Assembly: GCF_001186365.1 (NCBI RefSeq)
Contig: NZ_LDTZ01000016.1
Location: 310,001-374,000, forward strand
From: Gordonia jacobaea
GTDB taxonomy: Bacteria > Actinomycetota > Actinomycetes > Mycobacteriales > Mycobacteriaceae
Direction of reading: 5' to 3'
Length of the DNA: 64,000 bases
The stretch's first letter is position 1, and each line of letters starts with the position of its first letter. This document shows, in pieces, positions 36,770 through 46,871 of the stretch. The notes beneath the pieces were generated by a model that was not told where the DNA came from, ran no database searches, and saw only the letters and a program-made list of their open reading frames with translations. The position numbers were made by a program, and so were the translations under genes.

Positions 36770-37306
36770 ATGTCGCGTATCGGTAAGAATCCGATCGAGA
36801 TCCCCGCGGGCGTCACCGTCTCCATCGACGGACAGACGGTCACCGTGAAGGGACCCAAGGGCGAGCTGAGCCACGTTGTCACCAGCCCCATCCAGGTGGC
36901 GCAGGAAGACAACACCATCGTGGTGACCCGCCCCAACGACGAGCGTCGTAACCGTGCACTGCACGGTCTGAACCGCTCGCTGGTTGCCAACCTGGTCGAC
37001 GGCGTGACCAAGGGCTACACCACGAAGATGGAAATCTTCGGTGTCGGCTACCGCGTCGCAGCCAAGGGTCGCGACCTCGAGTTCGCGCTCGGTTACAGCC
37101 ATCCCGTGCCGATCGAGGCTCCCGAGGGCATCACCTTTGCCGTCGAGTCGCCCACCAAGTTCTCGGTGTCGGGTATCGACAAGCAGCAAGTCGGCCAGAT
37201 CTCGGCGAACATCCGCCGCCTGCGTCGTCCCGACCCCTACAAGGGCAAGGGCATTCGCTACGAGGGTGAGCAGATCCGTCGCAAGGTCGGAAAGACGGGT
37301 AAGTAA
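36770..37306 (+). CDS. rplF: 50S ribosomal protein L6
   Basis: 178 residues, two repeated RNA-binding domains. Begins [17 protein letters not shown] and ends in the signature [19 protein letters not shown]6 sits near the GTPase centre. Start ATG preceded by GGGGAGGTAAGC; 15 bp after rpsH and 3 bp before rplR. Confidence 0.98.
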   Translation: MSRIGKNPIEIPAGVTVSIDGQTVTVKGPKGELSHVVTSPIQVAQEDNTIVVTRPNDERRNRALHGLNRSLVANLVDGVTKGYTTKMEIFGVGYRVAAKGRDLEFALGYSHPVPIEAPEGITFAVESPTKFSVSGIDKQQVGQISANIRRLRRPDPYKGKGIRYEGEQIRRKVGKTGK

Positions 37307-37309
37307 GCC

Positions 37310-37714
37310 ATGAGTGATACAGCAACCAAAACTGTCCGCAAGCCCATCGGCAAGGACGTGTCGACCCGTCGTCGCACCGCGACCGGAAATCGTCACTTCC
37401 GCCTTCGCAAGAAGGTCAGCGGAACGCCGCAGCGTCCGCGTCTGGCCGTCAAGCGCAGCAGCCGTCACATCCACGTGCAGCTGATCGACGACCTCGCGGG
37501 CAAGACCCTCGCAGCAGCGTCGACCATCGAGGCTGACGTGCGTGCAGCCGGCGGCGACAAGTCGGCACAGGCTCGTCGCGTCGGCGAACTGATCGCCGCT
37601 CGCGCCAAGGCCGCAGGTGTCGAGGCCGTCGTGTTCGACCGTGGTGGCAAGAACTACCACGGCCGTATCGCCGCGCTCGCCGACGCCGCCCGTGAGGGAG
37701 GCCTGCAGTTCTGA
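37310..37714 (+). CDS. rplR: 50S ribosomal protein L18
   Basis: 134 residues; 5S rRNA binding protein. The core [20 protein letters not shown] and C-terminal [26 protein letters not shown] are fully conserved. A short N-terminal extension ([15 protein letters not shown]) precedes the core, as in related genera. Followed after 49 bp by rpsE. Confidence 0.98.
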   Translation: MSDTATKTVRKPIGKDVSTRRRTATGNRHFRLRKKVSGTPQRPRLAVKRSSRHIHVQLIDDLAGKTLAAASTIEADVRAAGGDKSAQARRVGELIAARAKAAGVEAVVFDRGGKNYHGRIAALADAAREGGLQF

Positions 37715-37763
37715 TGATGACCAGCAACAACAGCAAGACCAACATGACCGGAGGGAACCTCTG

Positions 37764-38405
37764 ATGCCCGGACGTCAGCGTGACGGCGGAAACGGACCCG
37801 CCGGTAACGACAACAACAACAACCAGGGCGGCAACGACCGCCGCGGTGGCCGCGATCGTCGTAACGACCGCGGACGCGATCGTGACCAGGAGCGCAACCA
37901 GCTCGAGCGCGTCGTCACCATCAACCGTGTCTCCAAGGTGGTCAAGGGTGGACGTCGGTTCTCCTTCACCGCTCTCGTGGTCGTCGGCGACGGCCAGGGC
38001 ATGGTCGGTGTCGGCTATGGCAAGGCCAAGGAAGTTCCGGCCGCGATCCAGAAGGGCGTCGAAGAGGCTCGCAAGAACTTCTTCCGCGTTCCGCTGATCG
38101 CAGGCACCGTGACCCACCCGGTTCAGGGTGAGGCTGCGGCCGGTGTCGTGATGCTGCGTCCGGCAAGCCCCGGTACCGGTGTCATCGCCGGTGGCGCGGT
38201 GCGTGCCGTGCTCGAGTGCGCAGGCGTGCACGACGTCCTCGCCAAGAGCCTCGGCTCCGACAACGCGATCAACGTGGTGCACGCGACCGTGGCCGCACTG
38301 AAGATGCTGCAGCGTCCCGAAGAGGTCGCCGCACGTCGCGGTCTGCCGATCGAAGATGTGGCGCCGGCCGGTATGCTCCGGGCGCGCGCAGGCCAGGGAG
38401 TGTAA
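37764..38405 (+). CDS. rpsE: 30S ribosomal protein S5
   Basis: 213 residues, longer than the 166 of E. coli because of an N-terminal extension of about 45 residues rich in Asn, Gly, Arg and Asp (with [19 protein letters not shown]). S5 takes part in accuracy of decoding and mRNA unwinding. The core starts at [20 protein letters not shown] 37764 follows GGAGGG; the frame is open further up inside rplR but without a site. Extended S5 is usual in Mycobacteriales; the poly-Asn run is notable. Confidence 0.96.
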   Translation: MPGRQRDGGNGPAGNDNNNNQGGNDRRGGRDRRNDRGRDRDQERNQLERVVTINRVSKVVKGGRRFSFTALVVVGDGQGMVGVGYGKAKEVPAAIQKGVEEARKNFFRVPLIAGTVTHPVQGEAAAGVVMLRPASPGTGVIAGGAVRAVLECAGVHDVLAKSLGSDNAINVVHATVAALKMLQRPEEVAARRGLPIEDVAPAGMLRARAGQGV

Positions 38406-38408
38406 GAC

Positions 38409-38588
38409 ATGGCACAGCTGAAGATCACCCAGGTGAAGGGCACCATCGGTGCCAAGAGCAACCAGCGTGACAGCCTGCGGACCCTTGGACTCAGGGGCAT
38501 CCGCCAGACCGTCACCCGCGAGGACACCCCGATCAACCGCGGTTTGATCAACGTGGTTGCACACCTCGTGACAGTCGAAGAGGTTTAA
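38409..38588 (+). CDS. rpmD: 50S ribosomal protein L30
   Basis: Fifty-nine residues: [20 protein letters not shown] to [12 protein letters not shown], including the family motif [11 protein letters not shown]. Start ATG three bases after the rpsE stop; ends five bases before rplO. Normal length for the bacterial protein. Confidence 0.97.
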   Translation: MAQLKITQVKGTIGAKSNQRDSLRTLGLRGIRQTVTREDTPINRGLINVVAHLVTVEEV

Positions 38589-38593
38589 GAGCA

Positions 38594-39034
38594 ATGACCA
38601 TCAAACTCCATCACCTTCGCCCCGCTCCGGGCGCGAAGACCGATAAGACCCGTGTGGGTCGCGGTGAGGGGTCCAAGGGTAAGACCGCCGGTCGCGGCAC
38701 CAAGGGCACCAAGGCACGCAAGAACGTGCCTGCAGCCTTCGAGGGCGGCCAGATGCCGATCCACATGCGGTTGCCGAAGCTCAAGGGCTTCACCAACCCC
38801 AACCGGGTCGAGTACCAGGTCGTCAACGTCGGCGACATCGCCAAGCTGTTCCCGCAGGGCGGCACCATCGGCGTCGACGAGCTCGTCGCTGCCGGTGCGG
38901 TTCGCAAGAACCAGCTGGTGAAGGTCCTCGGCGACGGTGAGCTGAGCGTCGCGGTCAACGTGACCGCGAACAAGTTCACGGCGTCGGCCAAGGAAAAGAT
39001 CGCCGCTGCCGGTGGCAGCACCACTGAACTGTAA
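38594..39034 (+). CDS. rplO: 50S ribosomal protein L15
   Basis: 146 residues; late-assembly large-subunit protein. The Gly/Lys-rich N-terminus ([20 protein letters not shown]) and [18 protein letters not shown] are diagnostic. Its stop is followed after 14 bp by a strong terminator, so secY is probably transcribed from its own promoter. Confidence 0.98.
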   Translation: MTIKLHHLRPAPGAKTDKTRVGRGEGSKGKTAGRGTKGTKARKNVPAAFEGGQMPIHMRLPKLKGFTNPNRVEYQVVNVGDIAKLFPQGGTIGVDELVAAGAVRKNQLVKVLGDGELSVAVNVTANKFTASAKEKIAAAGGSTTEL

Positions 39035-39047
39035 GAGTTCGTTTCTG

Positions 39048-39088
39048 ACCACAGCGGACGGCAGCACTGTTCTGCCGTCCGCTGTGGT
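39048..39088 (+). terminator. Terminator between rplO and secY
   Basis: A perfect 17-bp stem (ACCACAGCGGACGGCAG with its complement) and a 7-nt loop CACTGTT. The remaining 245 bp to secY contain no gene I can support; a weak TAGAGT box (39215-39220) might be the secY -10, without a clear -35. Confidence 0.88.
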
Positions 39089-39334
39089 GCCAGCGGGCCG
39101 GTTCGTCGAGCTCATCGGGTGTGCATGCACGTACAACGCGCGCCGGGTCGGGCGAGCGGGCTCCGAAAACTTCAGGTGGTGCGGTCCCGCAGAAGTGCCG
39201 GCCGTGGCTGCCGGTAGAGTTTCTGGGGTTGCCGCACAACGCAACCACCGATCAACGTCGATTGCCGAGCACGTGGGGGTGGGGTCCGTCTGGCCCCCGA
39301 ACAACCCGAGCGTGGTCGTTCCTAGGAGGAGTTA

Positions 39335-40654
39335 GTGTTTTCCCCCCTCGTCGCGGCCATTCGGACGCCCGATCTGAGGAAGAAGATCCTCTTCGTCATC
39401 GGCATCATCGTGCTGTATCGCCTCGGCGCGACGGTCCCGTCGCCCGGCGTCGACTACAAGACCGTGCACGCGTGCATCGATCGCATCAACAGCGGTGGCG
39501 GCAACCAGGTCTACTCGCTGATCAACCTGTTCTCCGGTGGAGCGCTTCTGCAGCTCTCGGTGTTCGCGATCGGCATCATGCCCTACATCACCGCGAGCAT
39601 CATCGTGCAGCTGCTCACCGTGGTCATCCCGCGGTTCGAGCAACTCCGTAAGGAGGGCCAGTCCGGTCAGGCCAAGATGACGCAGTACACCCGCTACCTC
39701 ACCGTGGCGTTGGCACTGCTCCAGTCGACCGGCATCGTCGCCCTCGCCGACCGCGGCACACTGCTCCCGCAGGAGTGCGGCAACGTTCTCACCGATCAGT
39801 CGATCTTCGGTCTGTCGATCATCGTGCTCGTCATGACCGCAGGCGCCTGCCTCGTCATGTGGTTCGGTGAGCTGATCACCGAGCGCGGTATCGGCAACGG
39901 TATGTCGCTGCTGATCTTCGCGGGCATCGCTGCTCGCATCCCCGCCGAGGGTCGGGCGATCCTCACCAGCCGTGGCGGCCTGGTCTTCGGTCTCGTGTGT
40001 CTCGCGGCGCTGATCATCATCGCGGGCGTGGTCTTCATCGAGCAGGGCCAGCGTCGAATCCCGGTGCAGTACGCCAAGCGGATGGTCGGCCGGAAGATGT
40101 ACGGCGGGTCGTCGACCTATCTGCCGCTCAAGGTCAACCAGGCCGGCGTCATCCCGGTGATCTTCGCGTCGTCGCTGTTGTATCTGCCGCAGTTGATCGT
40201 GCAGCTCACCAAGAGTGCCGACGGCACCGAGTCGGGCTGGCAGTCGTGGGTCTCGCGCTATCTCGCCGACCCGAGTAGCTGGGTGTACATCCTCGTCTAC
40301 TTCGCCATGATCATCTTCTTCACGTACTTCTACGTCGCCGTCACCTTCAATCCCGAAGAGCGTGCCGACGACATGAAGAAGTACGGAGGATTCATCCCCG
40401 GTATCCGTCCCGGCCAGCCGACGGCTGATTACCTAGGCTACGTACTGAGCCGCATCACGCTCCCGGGCTCGATCTATCTGGGTATCATCGCTGTACTGCC
40501 CAACCTCTTCCTCGAGATCGGCAACAGCGGGGGAGTGCAGAACCTGCCATTTGGGGGCACGGCCGTGTTGATCATGGTCGGCGTGGGTCTGGACACGGTG
40601 AAGCAGATCAACAGTCAATTGATGCAACGCAAGTACGAAGGATTCTTGAAGTGA
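39335..40654 (+). CDS. secY: Preprotein translocase subunit SecY
   Basis: 439 residues, ten membrane helices; the central pore of the Sec translocase, used here by the signal-peptide-bearing proteins of the window. Begins [18 protein letters not shown] with GTG 39335 after AGGAGG. The plug and pore regions are present ([32 protein letters not shown]), as is the cytoplasmic loop [23 protein letters not shown]. The stop overlaps the adk start by 4 bp (GTGA). Confidence 0.98.
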   Translation: MFSPLVAAIRTPDLRKKILFVIGIIVLYRLGATVPSPGVDYKTVHACIDRINSGGGNQVYSLINLFSGGALLQLSVFAIGIMPYITASIIVQLLTVVIPRFEQLRKEGQSGQAKMTQYTRYLTVALALLQSTGIVALADRGTLLPQECGNVLTDQSIFGLSIIVLVMTAGACLVMWFGELITERGIGNGMSLLIFAGIAARIPAEGRAILTSRGGLVFGLVCLAALIIIAGVVFIEQGQRRIPVQYAKRMVGRKMYGGSSTYLPLKVNQAGVIPVIFASSLLYLPQLIVQLTKSADGTESGWQSWVSRYLADPSSWVYILVYFAMIIFFTYFYVAVTFNPEERADDMKKYGGFIPGIRPGQPTADYLGYVLSRITLPGSIYLGIIAVLPNLFLEIGNSGGVQNLPFGGTAVLIMVGVGLDTVKQINSQLMQRKYEGFLK

Positions 40655-41205
40655 GACTTGTTTTTCTCGGCCCCCCCGGCGCTGGCAAAGGGACTCAGGC
40701 AGAACTGCTGTCGGAAGCTCTTGGCATTCCGCACATCTCCACCGGCGACCTGTTCCGCGCCAACATCTCTGAGGGCACCGCGATCGGTATCGAGGCGAAG
40801 AAGTACCTCGACGCCGGCGACCTGGTGCCGCCGGAGATCACCGTCGACATGGTCCGCGCACGCCTCAGCGAGCCCGACGCGTCGAAGGGCTTCATCCTCG
40901 ACGGCTTCCCCCGCTCGATCGAGCAGGCCGAAGCGCTCAACTCGATCCTCGCCGACCTGGACACCGAGCTCGACGCTGTTGTCTCGTTCGTCGTCGACCC
41001 CGACGTCGTCGTGGATCGCATGCTCGCGCGCGGTCGCGCCGACGACACCGAAGACGTGATCCGTAACCGCATGGCGGTGTACGACAAAGAGACCGCGCCG
41101 CTGCTCGAGTACTACGGCGACCAGGTCAAGACCGTCGACGCAGTCGGCGAGGTCGACGAAGTCCACCAGCGAGTGCTGAGCGCGCTCGGCGTCAAGGTCT
41201 CCTAG
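40651..41205 (+). CDS. adk: Adenylate kinase
   Basis: 184 residues; ATP + AMP to 2 ADP. P-loop [15 protein letters not shown] site [26 protein letters not shown], and a short LID, the form without the zinc insert as in mycobacteria. GTG start inside the secY stop gives coupling. Followed by map after 14 bp. Confidence 0.98.
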   Translation: MRLVFLGPPGAGKGTQAELLSEALGIPHISTGDLFRANISEGTAIGIEAKKYLDAGDLVPPEITVDMVRARLSEPDASKGFILDGFPRSIEQAEALNSILADLDTELDAVVSFVVDPDVVVDRMLARGRADDTEDVIRNRMAVYDKETAPLLEYYGDQVKTVDAVGEVDEVHQRVLSALGVKVS

Positions 41206-41219
41206 AGTATCGATCCGCG

Positions 41220-42014
41220 ATGAGGCTCCGTAAGACCAAACGTGTTCCGTTCCGCAGCCCTGGCGAGCTAGACGCCATGGCTGCGGCGGGAGCCGTTGTG
41301 GGGCAAGCACTCGTCGCGGTACGCGACGCCGCGAAGGTCGGGGTGAGCACCCTCGAACTCGACGAGGTGGCCGAGTCTGTGATCCGGGGCGCGGGTGCGG
41401 TCCCGTCGTTCAAGGGCTATCACGGGTTCACCGGCTCGATCTGCAGCTCCGTGAACGACGTTGTGGTGCACGGAATCCCGTCGTCAACCGTCGTGCTCGC
41501 CGAGGGAGATCTCGTCTCGATCGACTGCGGCGCCATTCTCGACGGCTGGCACGGCGACTCCGCGTGGACCTTCGGGGTGGGCGAACTCTCGCAGGCCGAC
41601 CAGGACCTCTCGGACGCGACACGGCTGTCGATGGAGGCAGGCATCGCCGCAATGGTCGACCGCGCACGCCTCACCGACATCTCGTACGCCATCGAGACCG
41701 GAACACGCAAGGCGGAGAAGACCTTTGGACGCGGCTTCGGGATCGTCGACGGTTACGGCGGCCACGGCATCGGGCGCGAGATGCACCTCGATCCGTTCCT
41801 GCCGAACGAGGGCGATCCCGGCCACGGTCCGTTGTTGGTGATCGGCTCGACGTTGGCGATCGAGCCTATGCTCACGCTCGGCACCACCGAGACGACCGAA
41901 CTTCCCGACGGCTGGACCGTCGTCACCGACGACGGCTCGCGCGCCGCCCACTGGGAGCACACCGTCGCGGTTACTGCCGACGGTCCACGCATTCTGACGC
42001 AGCGCCCTGCTTGA
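41220..42014 (+). CDS. map: Methionine aminopeptidase, type I
   Basis: 264 residues; removes N-terminal Met from new proteins. Metal ligands are visible: Asp in [20 protein letters not shown] (two Asp), His in [10 protein letters not shown], and Glu residues in AIEPMLTLG and WEHTVAVT. The first His of the substrate pocket is in [11 protein letters not shown]. Last gene of the second r-protein block; start ATG with a weak site (CGATCCGCG). Followed by a repeat and a terminator. Confidence 0.97.
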   Translation: MRLRKTKRVPFRSPGELDAMAAAGAVVGQALVAVRDAAKVGVSTLELDEVAESVIRGAGAVPSFKGYHGFTGSICSSVNDVVVHGIPSSTVVLAEGDLVSIDCGAILDGWHGDSAWTFGVGELSQADQDLSDATRLSMEAGIAAMVDRARLTDISYAIETGTRKAEKTFGRGFGIVDGYGGHGIGREMHLDPFLPNEGDPGHGPLLVIGSTLAIEPMLTLGTTETTELPDGWTVVTDDGSRAAHWEHTVAVTADGPRILTQRPA

Positions 42015-42041
42015 CTTTTCCGGGTGCCCGTTCTTGCGTCG

Positions 42042-42075
42042 CCCATTCTTTCCGGTTGCCCATTCTTTCCGGTTG
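42042..42075. repeat. Two tandem copies of a 17-bp unit CCCATTCTTTCCGGTTG
   Basis: Exact back-to-back copies at 42042-42058 and 42059-42075, preceded by a degenerate copy (about 42021-42041). The last copy runs into the left arm of the adjacent terminator. Confidence 0.8.
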
Positions 42076-42110
42076 CCCAGACGCGCGGTTTCCGCGCCTG
42101 TGGGCAACCG
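42070..42110 (+). terminator. Terminator after map
   Basis: Outer 10-bp stem CGGTTGCCCA/TGGGCAACCG and inner 6-bp stem GCGCGG-TTT-CCGCGC. Closes the secY-adk-map unit. The 127 bp from here to ugpA must contain the ugp promoter, which I could not pick out. Confidence 0.85.
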
Positions 42111-42237
42111 CAAGTAGCTCCCGGTTCGGTCGTGTTCACGGCCAATTCATGTGACGTGGTCCACGCGACACCTTCCGGACGTCGGCGGGCAATCATCTCG
42201 TTCGCAATCCGTAAGATCGGGGCTGAATACTGCCCGG

Positions 42238-43152
42238 GTGTCGTCAGTCAACGAGCGGGTGCTTCCGTCGTCGCGCGCCCGGTCGTGGCGTAGCTACGCG
42301 CTGTTCATCGCGCTCGTAGCGCCCAATCTGGTGCTGCTCGGAGTGTTCACGTATCGACCGCTCATCGAGAACATCCGAATGTCGTTCTACGACTGGAACA
42401 TTTCGTCGCCCGGCGCCGACTTCATCGGGTTCTCGAACTACACGGAATGGTTCACGCGCGCCGATACCTGGACCATCGTCGTCAACACCGTGGTCTTCAC
42501 CGTTGTGGCGGTGGCGGGCAGTATGGCACTGGGACTCGCGTTGGCGCTGTTGCTCGACCGGAAGCTGCGTGGCCGAAACCTGGTGCGATCCATTGTGTTT
42601 GCGCCGTTCGTACTCTCCGGCGCAGCGGTGGGTATCGCGTTTCAGTTCGTATTCGATCCGAGCTTCGGTTTGATCAACGACCTGATGCACCGGCTGCACC
42701 TCGGGTCGGCACCGGACTTCTACCAGCAACCGCACTGGGCTCTGTTCATGGTCACGGTGACCTACGTGTGGAAGAACCTGGGCTATGCGTTCGTGATCTA
42801 CCTTGCAGCGTTGCAGGGGAAGCGAATCGACCTCGACGAGGCGGCAGCAATCGACGGGGCCAGCCGCTTCACCTACTTCCGTCGGGTTCTGCTGCCACAG
42901 CTTCGTCCGACGACGTTCTTCCTCTCGATCACCGTGCTGCTCAACTCATTACAGGTCTTCGACATCATCAACGTGATGACCCGCGGAGGCCCGCTCGGCA
43001 ACGGCACCACGACGATGGTCTACCAGGTCTATGAAGAGACGTTCCGCAATTTCCGCGCCGGCTACGGAGCGACGGTTGCGACGATCATGTTCGTCGTGCT
43101 GCTCGTCGTCACCGTTGTGCAGGTACGCGTGATGGATCGGTCGCAGGCATGA
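42238..43152 (+). CDS. ugpA: Glycerol-phosphate-type ABC transporter permease UgpA
   Basis: 304-residue inner-membrane permease with six helices and the EAA loop (LDEAAAIDGASRFTYFRRVLLPQLRP) that contacts the ATPase. First gene of ugpAEBC. GTG 42238 gives a usual N-terminus (VSSVNERVLPSSRARSWRSY); the ribosome binding site is weak and the frame is open to 42151. The assignment to Ugp rather than another sugar porter rests on the very close match of the adjacent binding protein to mycobacterial UgpB. Overlaps ugpE by 4 bp. Confidence 0.9.
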   Translation: MSSVNERVLPSSRARSWRSYALFIALVAPNLVLLGVFTYRPLIENIRMSFYDWNISSPGADFIGFSNYTEWFTRADTWTIVVNTVVFTVVAVAGSMALGLALALLLDRKLRGRNLVRSIVFAPFVLSGAAVGIAFQFVFDPSFGLINDLMHRLHLGSAPDFYQQPHWALFMVTVTYVWKNLGYAFVIYLAALQGKRIDLDEAAAIDGASRFTYFRRVLLPQLRPTTFFLSITVLLNSLQVFDIINVMTRGGPLGNGTTTMVYQVYEETFRNFRAGYGATVATIMFVVLLVVTVVQVRVMDRSQA

Positions 43153-44069
43153 GCGAGATCGTGATGACGGAGTCGACGACGTCGGGTGACGCGGCGTCGA
43201 CGACGAGTCCCGCCGGCCCCGACCAACGCGCAAAGGCGTACGCGCGGCGCAAACGCGTTGCCACGGTGTTCGGTTACCTCGCGATGGTCGTCGTCGTGCT
43301 CCTGGTGGCGCTACCGCTCGTGTGGATCCTGTTGGCGTCGTTCAAGGATCGATCCGAGATCTACGTGCAGCCCGCCGTGTGGTGGCCGTCCGTGTGGCAC
43401 CCGGAGAACTACAGCGAGGCGACGACGTCGGTTCCGTTCTGGGACTTCATGCGGAACTCGGTGATCGTGACCTCGATCCTGGGCGTCGTGAAGTTCGCAC
43501 TCGGGGTGCTGAGCGCGTACGGGCTTGTGTTCCTGCGGTTTCCGTTCAAGAACCTGGTGTTCATCGTGATCATCGCCGCGCTGATGGTGCCGAATCAGAT
43601 CACGTCGATCACCAACTACGCATTCATTGCACAGCTCGGGCTGCGCAATACGTTCCTCGGCATCATCCTGCCGCTTGCGGGCGTCGCATTCGGAACGTTC
43701 TTGATGCGCAACCACTTTCTGTCGATACCCCAGGAGATCATCGAAGCCGCACGCATGGACGGCGCCGGTCACTTCCGGCTACTGACCCGTGTGGTGTTGC
43801 CGCTGTCGATCCCGACGATGGTTGCCTTCGCGCTCATCACGCTCGTCAACGAGTGGAACGAATACCTCTGGCCGTTCCTGATGGCCGACGACTACACCGT
43901 CGCGACGCTGCCCGTCGGGTTGACGCAGTTGCAGAACAACGACGGCCTGACCAACTGGGGGCCCGTGATGGCCGCGACGGTCCTCGCCATGCTGCCGATG
44001 CTCGTCGTCTTCCTGCTCCTGCAGCGCCACATGATCAAGGGCCTGACCTCCGGGGCGGTGAAGGGGTGA
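43149..44069 (+). CDS. ugpE: ABC transporter permease UgpE
   Basis: 306 residues, six helices, second half of the permease dimer. The EAA loop is IPQEIIEAARMDGAGHFRLLTRVVLPLSIP. Starts in an ATGA overlap with ugpA. A variable N-terminal stretch (TESTTSGDAASTTSPAGPDQRAK) precedes helix 1. Downstream, a repeat array separates it from ugpB. Confidence 0.93.
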   Translation: MSEIVMTESTTSGDAASTTSPAGPDQRAKAYARRKRVATVFGYLAMVVVVLLVALPLVWILLASFKDRSEIYVQPAVWWPSVWHPENYSEATTSVPFWDFMRNSVIVTSILGVVKFALGVLSAYGLVFLRFPFKNLVFIVIIAALMVPNQITSITNYAFIAQLGLRNTFLGIILPLAGVAFGTFLMRNHFLSIPQEIIEAARMDGAGHFRLLTRVVLPLSIPTMVAFALITLVNEWNEYLWPFLMADDYTVATLPVGLTQLQNNDGLTNWGPVMAATVLAMLPMLVVFLLLQRHMIKGLTSGAVKG

Positions 44070-44355
44070 TCTCGACAGGCTCGATCAGCGGTGGGGACGG
44101 CTCGATCAGCGGTGGGAGCTCGATCAGCGGGGTCGGCTCGATCAGCGGCGCATTTCCGCTGGTTGAGCAGGCCGCGAGCGTAGCGAGCTGCCGTGTCGAA
44201 ACCACTGTGCACTTCTGCGGTGGGGGCTCGATCGACGGGGTGGGTGATCTCGACAGGCTCGATCAGCGGGGTCGGCTCGATCAGCGGTGGGGAGCTCGAT
44301 CAGCGGTGGGAGCTCGATCAACGGATAGGGCTCGATCGGCGGGTGTCGAAACCAC
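44066..44355. repeat. Array of about ten GCTCGATCAGCGG units between ugpE and ugpB
   Basis: Thirteen-base units, mostly spaced 18 bp, start at 44079, 44100, 44118, 44136 and again at 44226, 44257, 44275, 44294, 44312 and 44330; three in the second block (44226, 44312, 44330) are degenerate. Two larger frames are visible, each opening with GTGATCTCGACAGG (44066 and 44244) and closing with GTGTCGAAACCAC (44193 and 44343). Between the blocks is CGCTGGTTGAGC... with the palindromic GCGAGCGTAGCGAGC (44174-44188). The single GGTTGAGCTTGTCGAAACC after rpsN belongs to the same family. No spacers of CRISPR size and no cas genes. Confidence 0.85.
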
Positions 44356-44404
44356 CTGCGCGACAGACAGAGAACGACAAACAGTGGGGAACAGGAGCAC
44401 ACGA

Positions 44405-45721
44405 ATGCACGAGTTGTCTCGCCGCGGTTTTCTCGCGGCTGGTGTCACGTTGGCGGCAGGCCTGGCGGTATCGGCTTGCGCCGGGTCGGGGAGTTCAGAG
44501 GGGTCCGACGACGGGGGTGACGCCAACAACCTGACCTTCTGGTCGAACCACCCGGGCAAGTCGACGGCGGTCGAGAAGGAGTTGATCTCGCGCTTCGAGA
44601 AGGCCAATCCGGGTATCAAGGTCCAACTGGTCGACGCCGGAAAGAACTACGAGGAAGCGGCGCAGAAGTTCAACGCCGCGCTCTCGGGCGGGTCGCTGCC
44701 GGACATCATCATCCTGTCCGACGTGTGGTGGTTCAACTTCGCACTCATCGGTGCTATCGCGCCGCTCGACGACCTGTTCGGCAAGGCGGACGTCAACACC
44801 TCCGACTACGTCGATTCGCTTGTGGGCGACTACAAGTGGAACAACAAGACGTGGGCACTGCCATACGCGAGGTCGACACCGCTGTTCTACTACAACGCCG
44901 ACGTCTGGAAGCAGGCGGGACTGCCTGCCCGCGGGCCGCAGAGCTGGCAGGAGTTCGACGAGTGGGGTCCGCGTATCCAGGGTGTCGTCGGTGGCGGTAA
45001 GCAGGCGCACGGCTGGGGCAATGCCGTCGACTACCTTGGCTGGACGTTCCAGGGTCCCACGTGGACTTTCGGTGGTGCCTACTCCGACGAGTGGGATCTG
45101 AAGTTCACCGATCCCAAGACGATCGCCGCCGCCAACTACCTTAGTGAGTCGATCAACACCAAGCGCTACGCGAAGATATCCAACGACATCGCAGGCGATT
45201 TCAGCGCCGGCATCATCGCCTCCACGGTGGCATCGACCGGCGACCTGTCGGGAATCACCAAGAATGCCAAGTTCAACTTCGGCACAGCGTTCCTGCCTGC
45301 GCCCGACGGAACGGTTGGTTGCCCGACGGGAGGCGCGGGCCTTGCGATCCCGGCGCGAATCTCCGACGCGCGAAAGGTCAACGCGCTGAAGTTCATCAAC
45401 TTCATCACCGACACTGACAACACGGCGTACTTCTCGCAGAACGTCGGGTACATGCCGGTCCGGAAGTCGGCGCTGAACGACCCGTCGATGGTGGCCTTCC
45501 TCGACAAGAACCCCAACTTCAAGACGGCGATCGACCAGTTGCCGAAGACCAAGCCGCAGAACTACGCTCGCGTCTTTGTGCCCGGTGGCGACAAGATCAT
45601 CGGTACGGGCTACGAGAAGATCGGCCTGCAGAACGCTGACGTCAACGACACCATGGCCGATGTGAACAAGCAGATCCAACAGATCTACGACACCCAGATC
45701 AAGCCGAAGTTGCCGAAATGA
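44405..45721 (+). CDS. ugpB: Glycerol-phosphate/glycerophosphocholine-binding lipoprotein UgpB
   Basis: 438-residue solute-binding protein. The N-terminus has RRGF followed by LAAGVTLAAGLAVSACAG, a lipobox (SAC) with lipidation expected on that Cys. Strings such as NLTFWSNHPG, DAGKNYEEAAQKFNAAL, LPYARSTPLFYYN, PTGGAGLAIPA and YARVFVPGGDKII are nearly those of M. tuberculosis UgpB, which binds glycerophosphocholine. ATG 44405 follows CAGGAG eleven bases upstream; the frame is open upstream through the repeat array and into ugpE only as a shadow. Confidence 0.93.
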   Translation: MHELSRRGFLAAGVTLAAGLAVSACAGSGSSEGSDDGGDANNLTFWSNHPGKSTAVEKELISRFEKANPGIKVQLVDAGKNYEEAAQKFNAALSGGSLPDIIILSDVWWFNFALIGAIAPLDDLFGKADVNTSDYVDSLVGDYKWNNKTWALPYARSTPLFYYNADVWKQAGLPARGPQSWQEFDEWGPRIQGVVGGGKQAHGWGNAVDYLGWTFQGPTWTFGGAYSDEWDLKFTDPKTIAAANYLSESINTKRYAKISNDIAGDFSAGIIASTVASTGDLSGITKNAKFNFGTAFLPAPDGTVGCPTGGAGLAIPARISDARKVNALKFINFITDTDNTAYFSQNVGYMPVRKSALNDPSMVAFLDKNPNFKTAIDQLPKTKPQNYARVFVPGGDKIIGTGYEKIGLQNADVNDTMADVNKQIQQIYDTQIKPKLPK

Positions 45722-45790
45722 TGAGCAGCACAATCGGTATCGGCCACGTCAACAGAGACTCGGCCATTATCGACGCAGTGGGAGCGTGAC

Positions 45791-46858
45791 GTGGCGGTAG
45801 TGACATTCGACGGGGCGACGCGTCAGTTCAGTCCTGACGCGTCGCCCGCCGTCGACCATCTCGACCTCGAGGTGGCAGACGGAGAGTTCATGGTGCTCGT
45901 CGGGCCGTCGGGATGCGGCAAGTCGACGACGCTTCGTATGCTGGCTGGCCTCGAGTCGGTGGAAGCGGGTTCCATCAGCATCGACGGACAGGACGTCATC
46001 GGTCTCGAACCCAAATCCCGCGATGTGGCGATGGTGTTCCAGAACTACGCGCTGTACCCCAACATGACGGTCGCGCAGAACATGGGATTCGCGCTACGCA
46101 ACGCCGGAATGTCGAAGAACGACACGGCAACCCGCGTGTCCGAGGTCGCCGCGATGCTCGAACTCGAGGAGCTGCTCGACCGCAAACCGTCGAAACTTTC
46201 CGGCGGCCAGCGTCAGCGAGTGGCGATGGGACGAGCAATTGTTCGGCGTCCCAAGGTCTTCTGCATGGACGAGCCGCTGTCGAACCTCGACGCCAAGCTG
46301 CGTGTGAGCACCCGCGCGCAGATCGCCGCACTACAGCGTGAATTGGGTACGACGACGCTCTACGTCACGCATGATCAGGTCGAGGCCATGACGATGGGCG
46401 ATCGTGTCGCGGTGCTCCGCAAAGGTGTTCTGCAACAGGTGGGTAGCCCGCGCGAAATCTACGCGCGCCCGGCAAACACCTTCGTCGCCGGGTTCATGGG
46501 CTCACCTCAGATGTGTCTGATCGACGTCGACATCGACGCCGGCCGTGCGCATCTCGGCGACGCCGAGATCGCCGTTCCCCGTTCAGCGCCACAGCGGTTG
46601 GTGGTCGGGCTGCGGGCTGAATCGTGGCAGGTCACGGGTCCGGGGACGCTCGGTTCACTAACGGCGCGTATCGAATTGGTCGAGGAACTGGGGTCCGAGC
46701 AGTTCGTCTACTGCTCGGCCGACGTCGCCGTTCGAGACGGACGGATCGTCGTCCGTGCCGACCACAGGCACGAGTTCAAGGTCGGTGAATCGCTCGGCCT
46801 GATCCCGGATGCAGGCGAATTGCACTGGTTCGAAGGGGATTCGGGTATTCGTCTCTGA
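45791..46858 (+). CDS. ugpC: ABC transporter ATP-binding protein UgpC
   Basis: 355 residues: Walker A GPSGCGKST, Q-loop MVFQNYALYPNM, signature LSGGQRQRVAMG, Walker B VFCMDEPLSNLD, H-loop YVTHDQVE, and a C-terminal TOBE regulatory domain (about 240-355). Last gene of the ugp operon, GTG start after GGGAGCGTGAC. The TOBE part is where regulatory partners bind in MalK-type ATPases. Confidence 0.95.
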   Translation: MAVVTFDGATRQFSPDASPAVDHLDLEVADGEFMVLVGPSGCGKSTTLRMLAGLESVEAGSISIDGQDVIGLEPKSRDVAMVFQNYALYPNMTVAQNMGFALRNAGMSKNDTATRVSEVAAMLELEELLDRKPSKLSGGQRQRVAMGRAIVRRPKVFCMDEPLSNLDAKLRVSTRAQIAALQRELGTTTLYVTHDQVEAMTMGDRVAVLRKGVLQQVGSPREIYARPANTFVAGFMGSPQMCLIDVDIDAGRAHLGDAEIAVPRSAPQRLVVGLRAESWQVTGPGTLGSLTARIELVEELGSEQFVYCSADVAVRDGRIVVRADHRHEFKVGESLGLIPDAGELHWFEGDSGIRL

Positions 46859-46871
46859 GTGGTCGACCACC

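Noticed and set aside
44079..44342. Possible CRISPR array
   Set aside because: Units are 13 bp with gaps of about 5 bp, no unique spacers of 30 bp or so and no cas genes.
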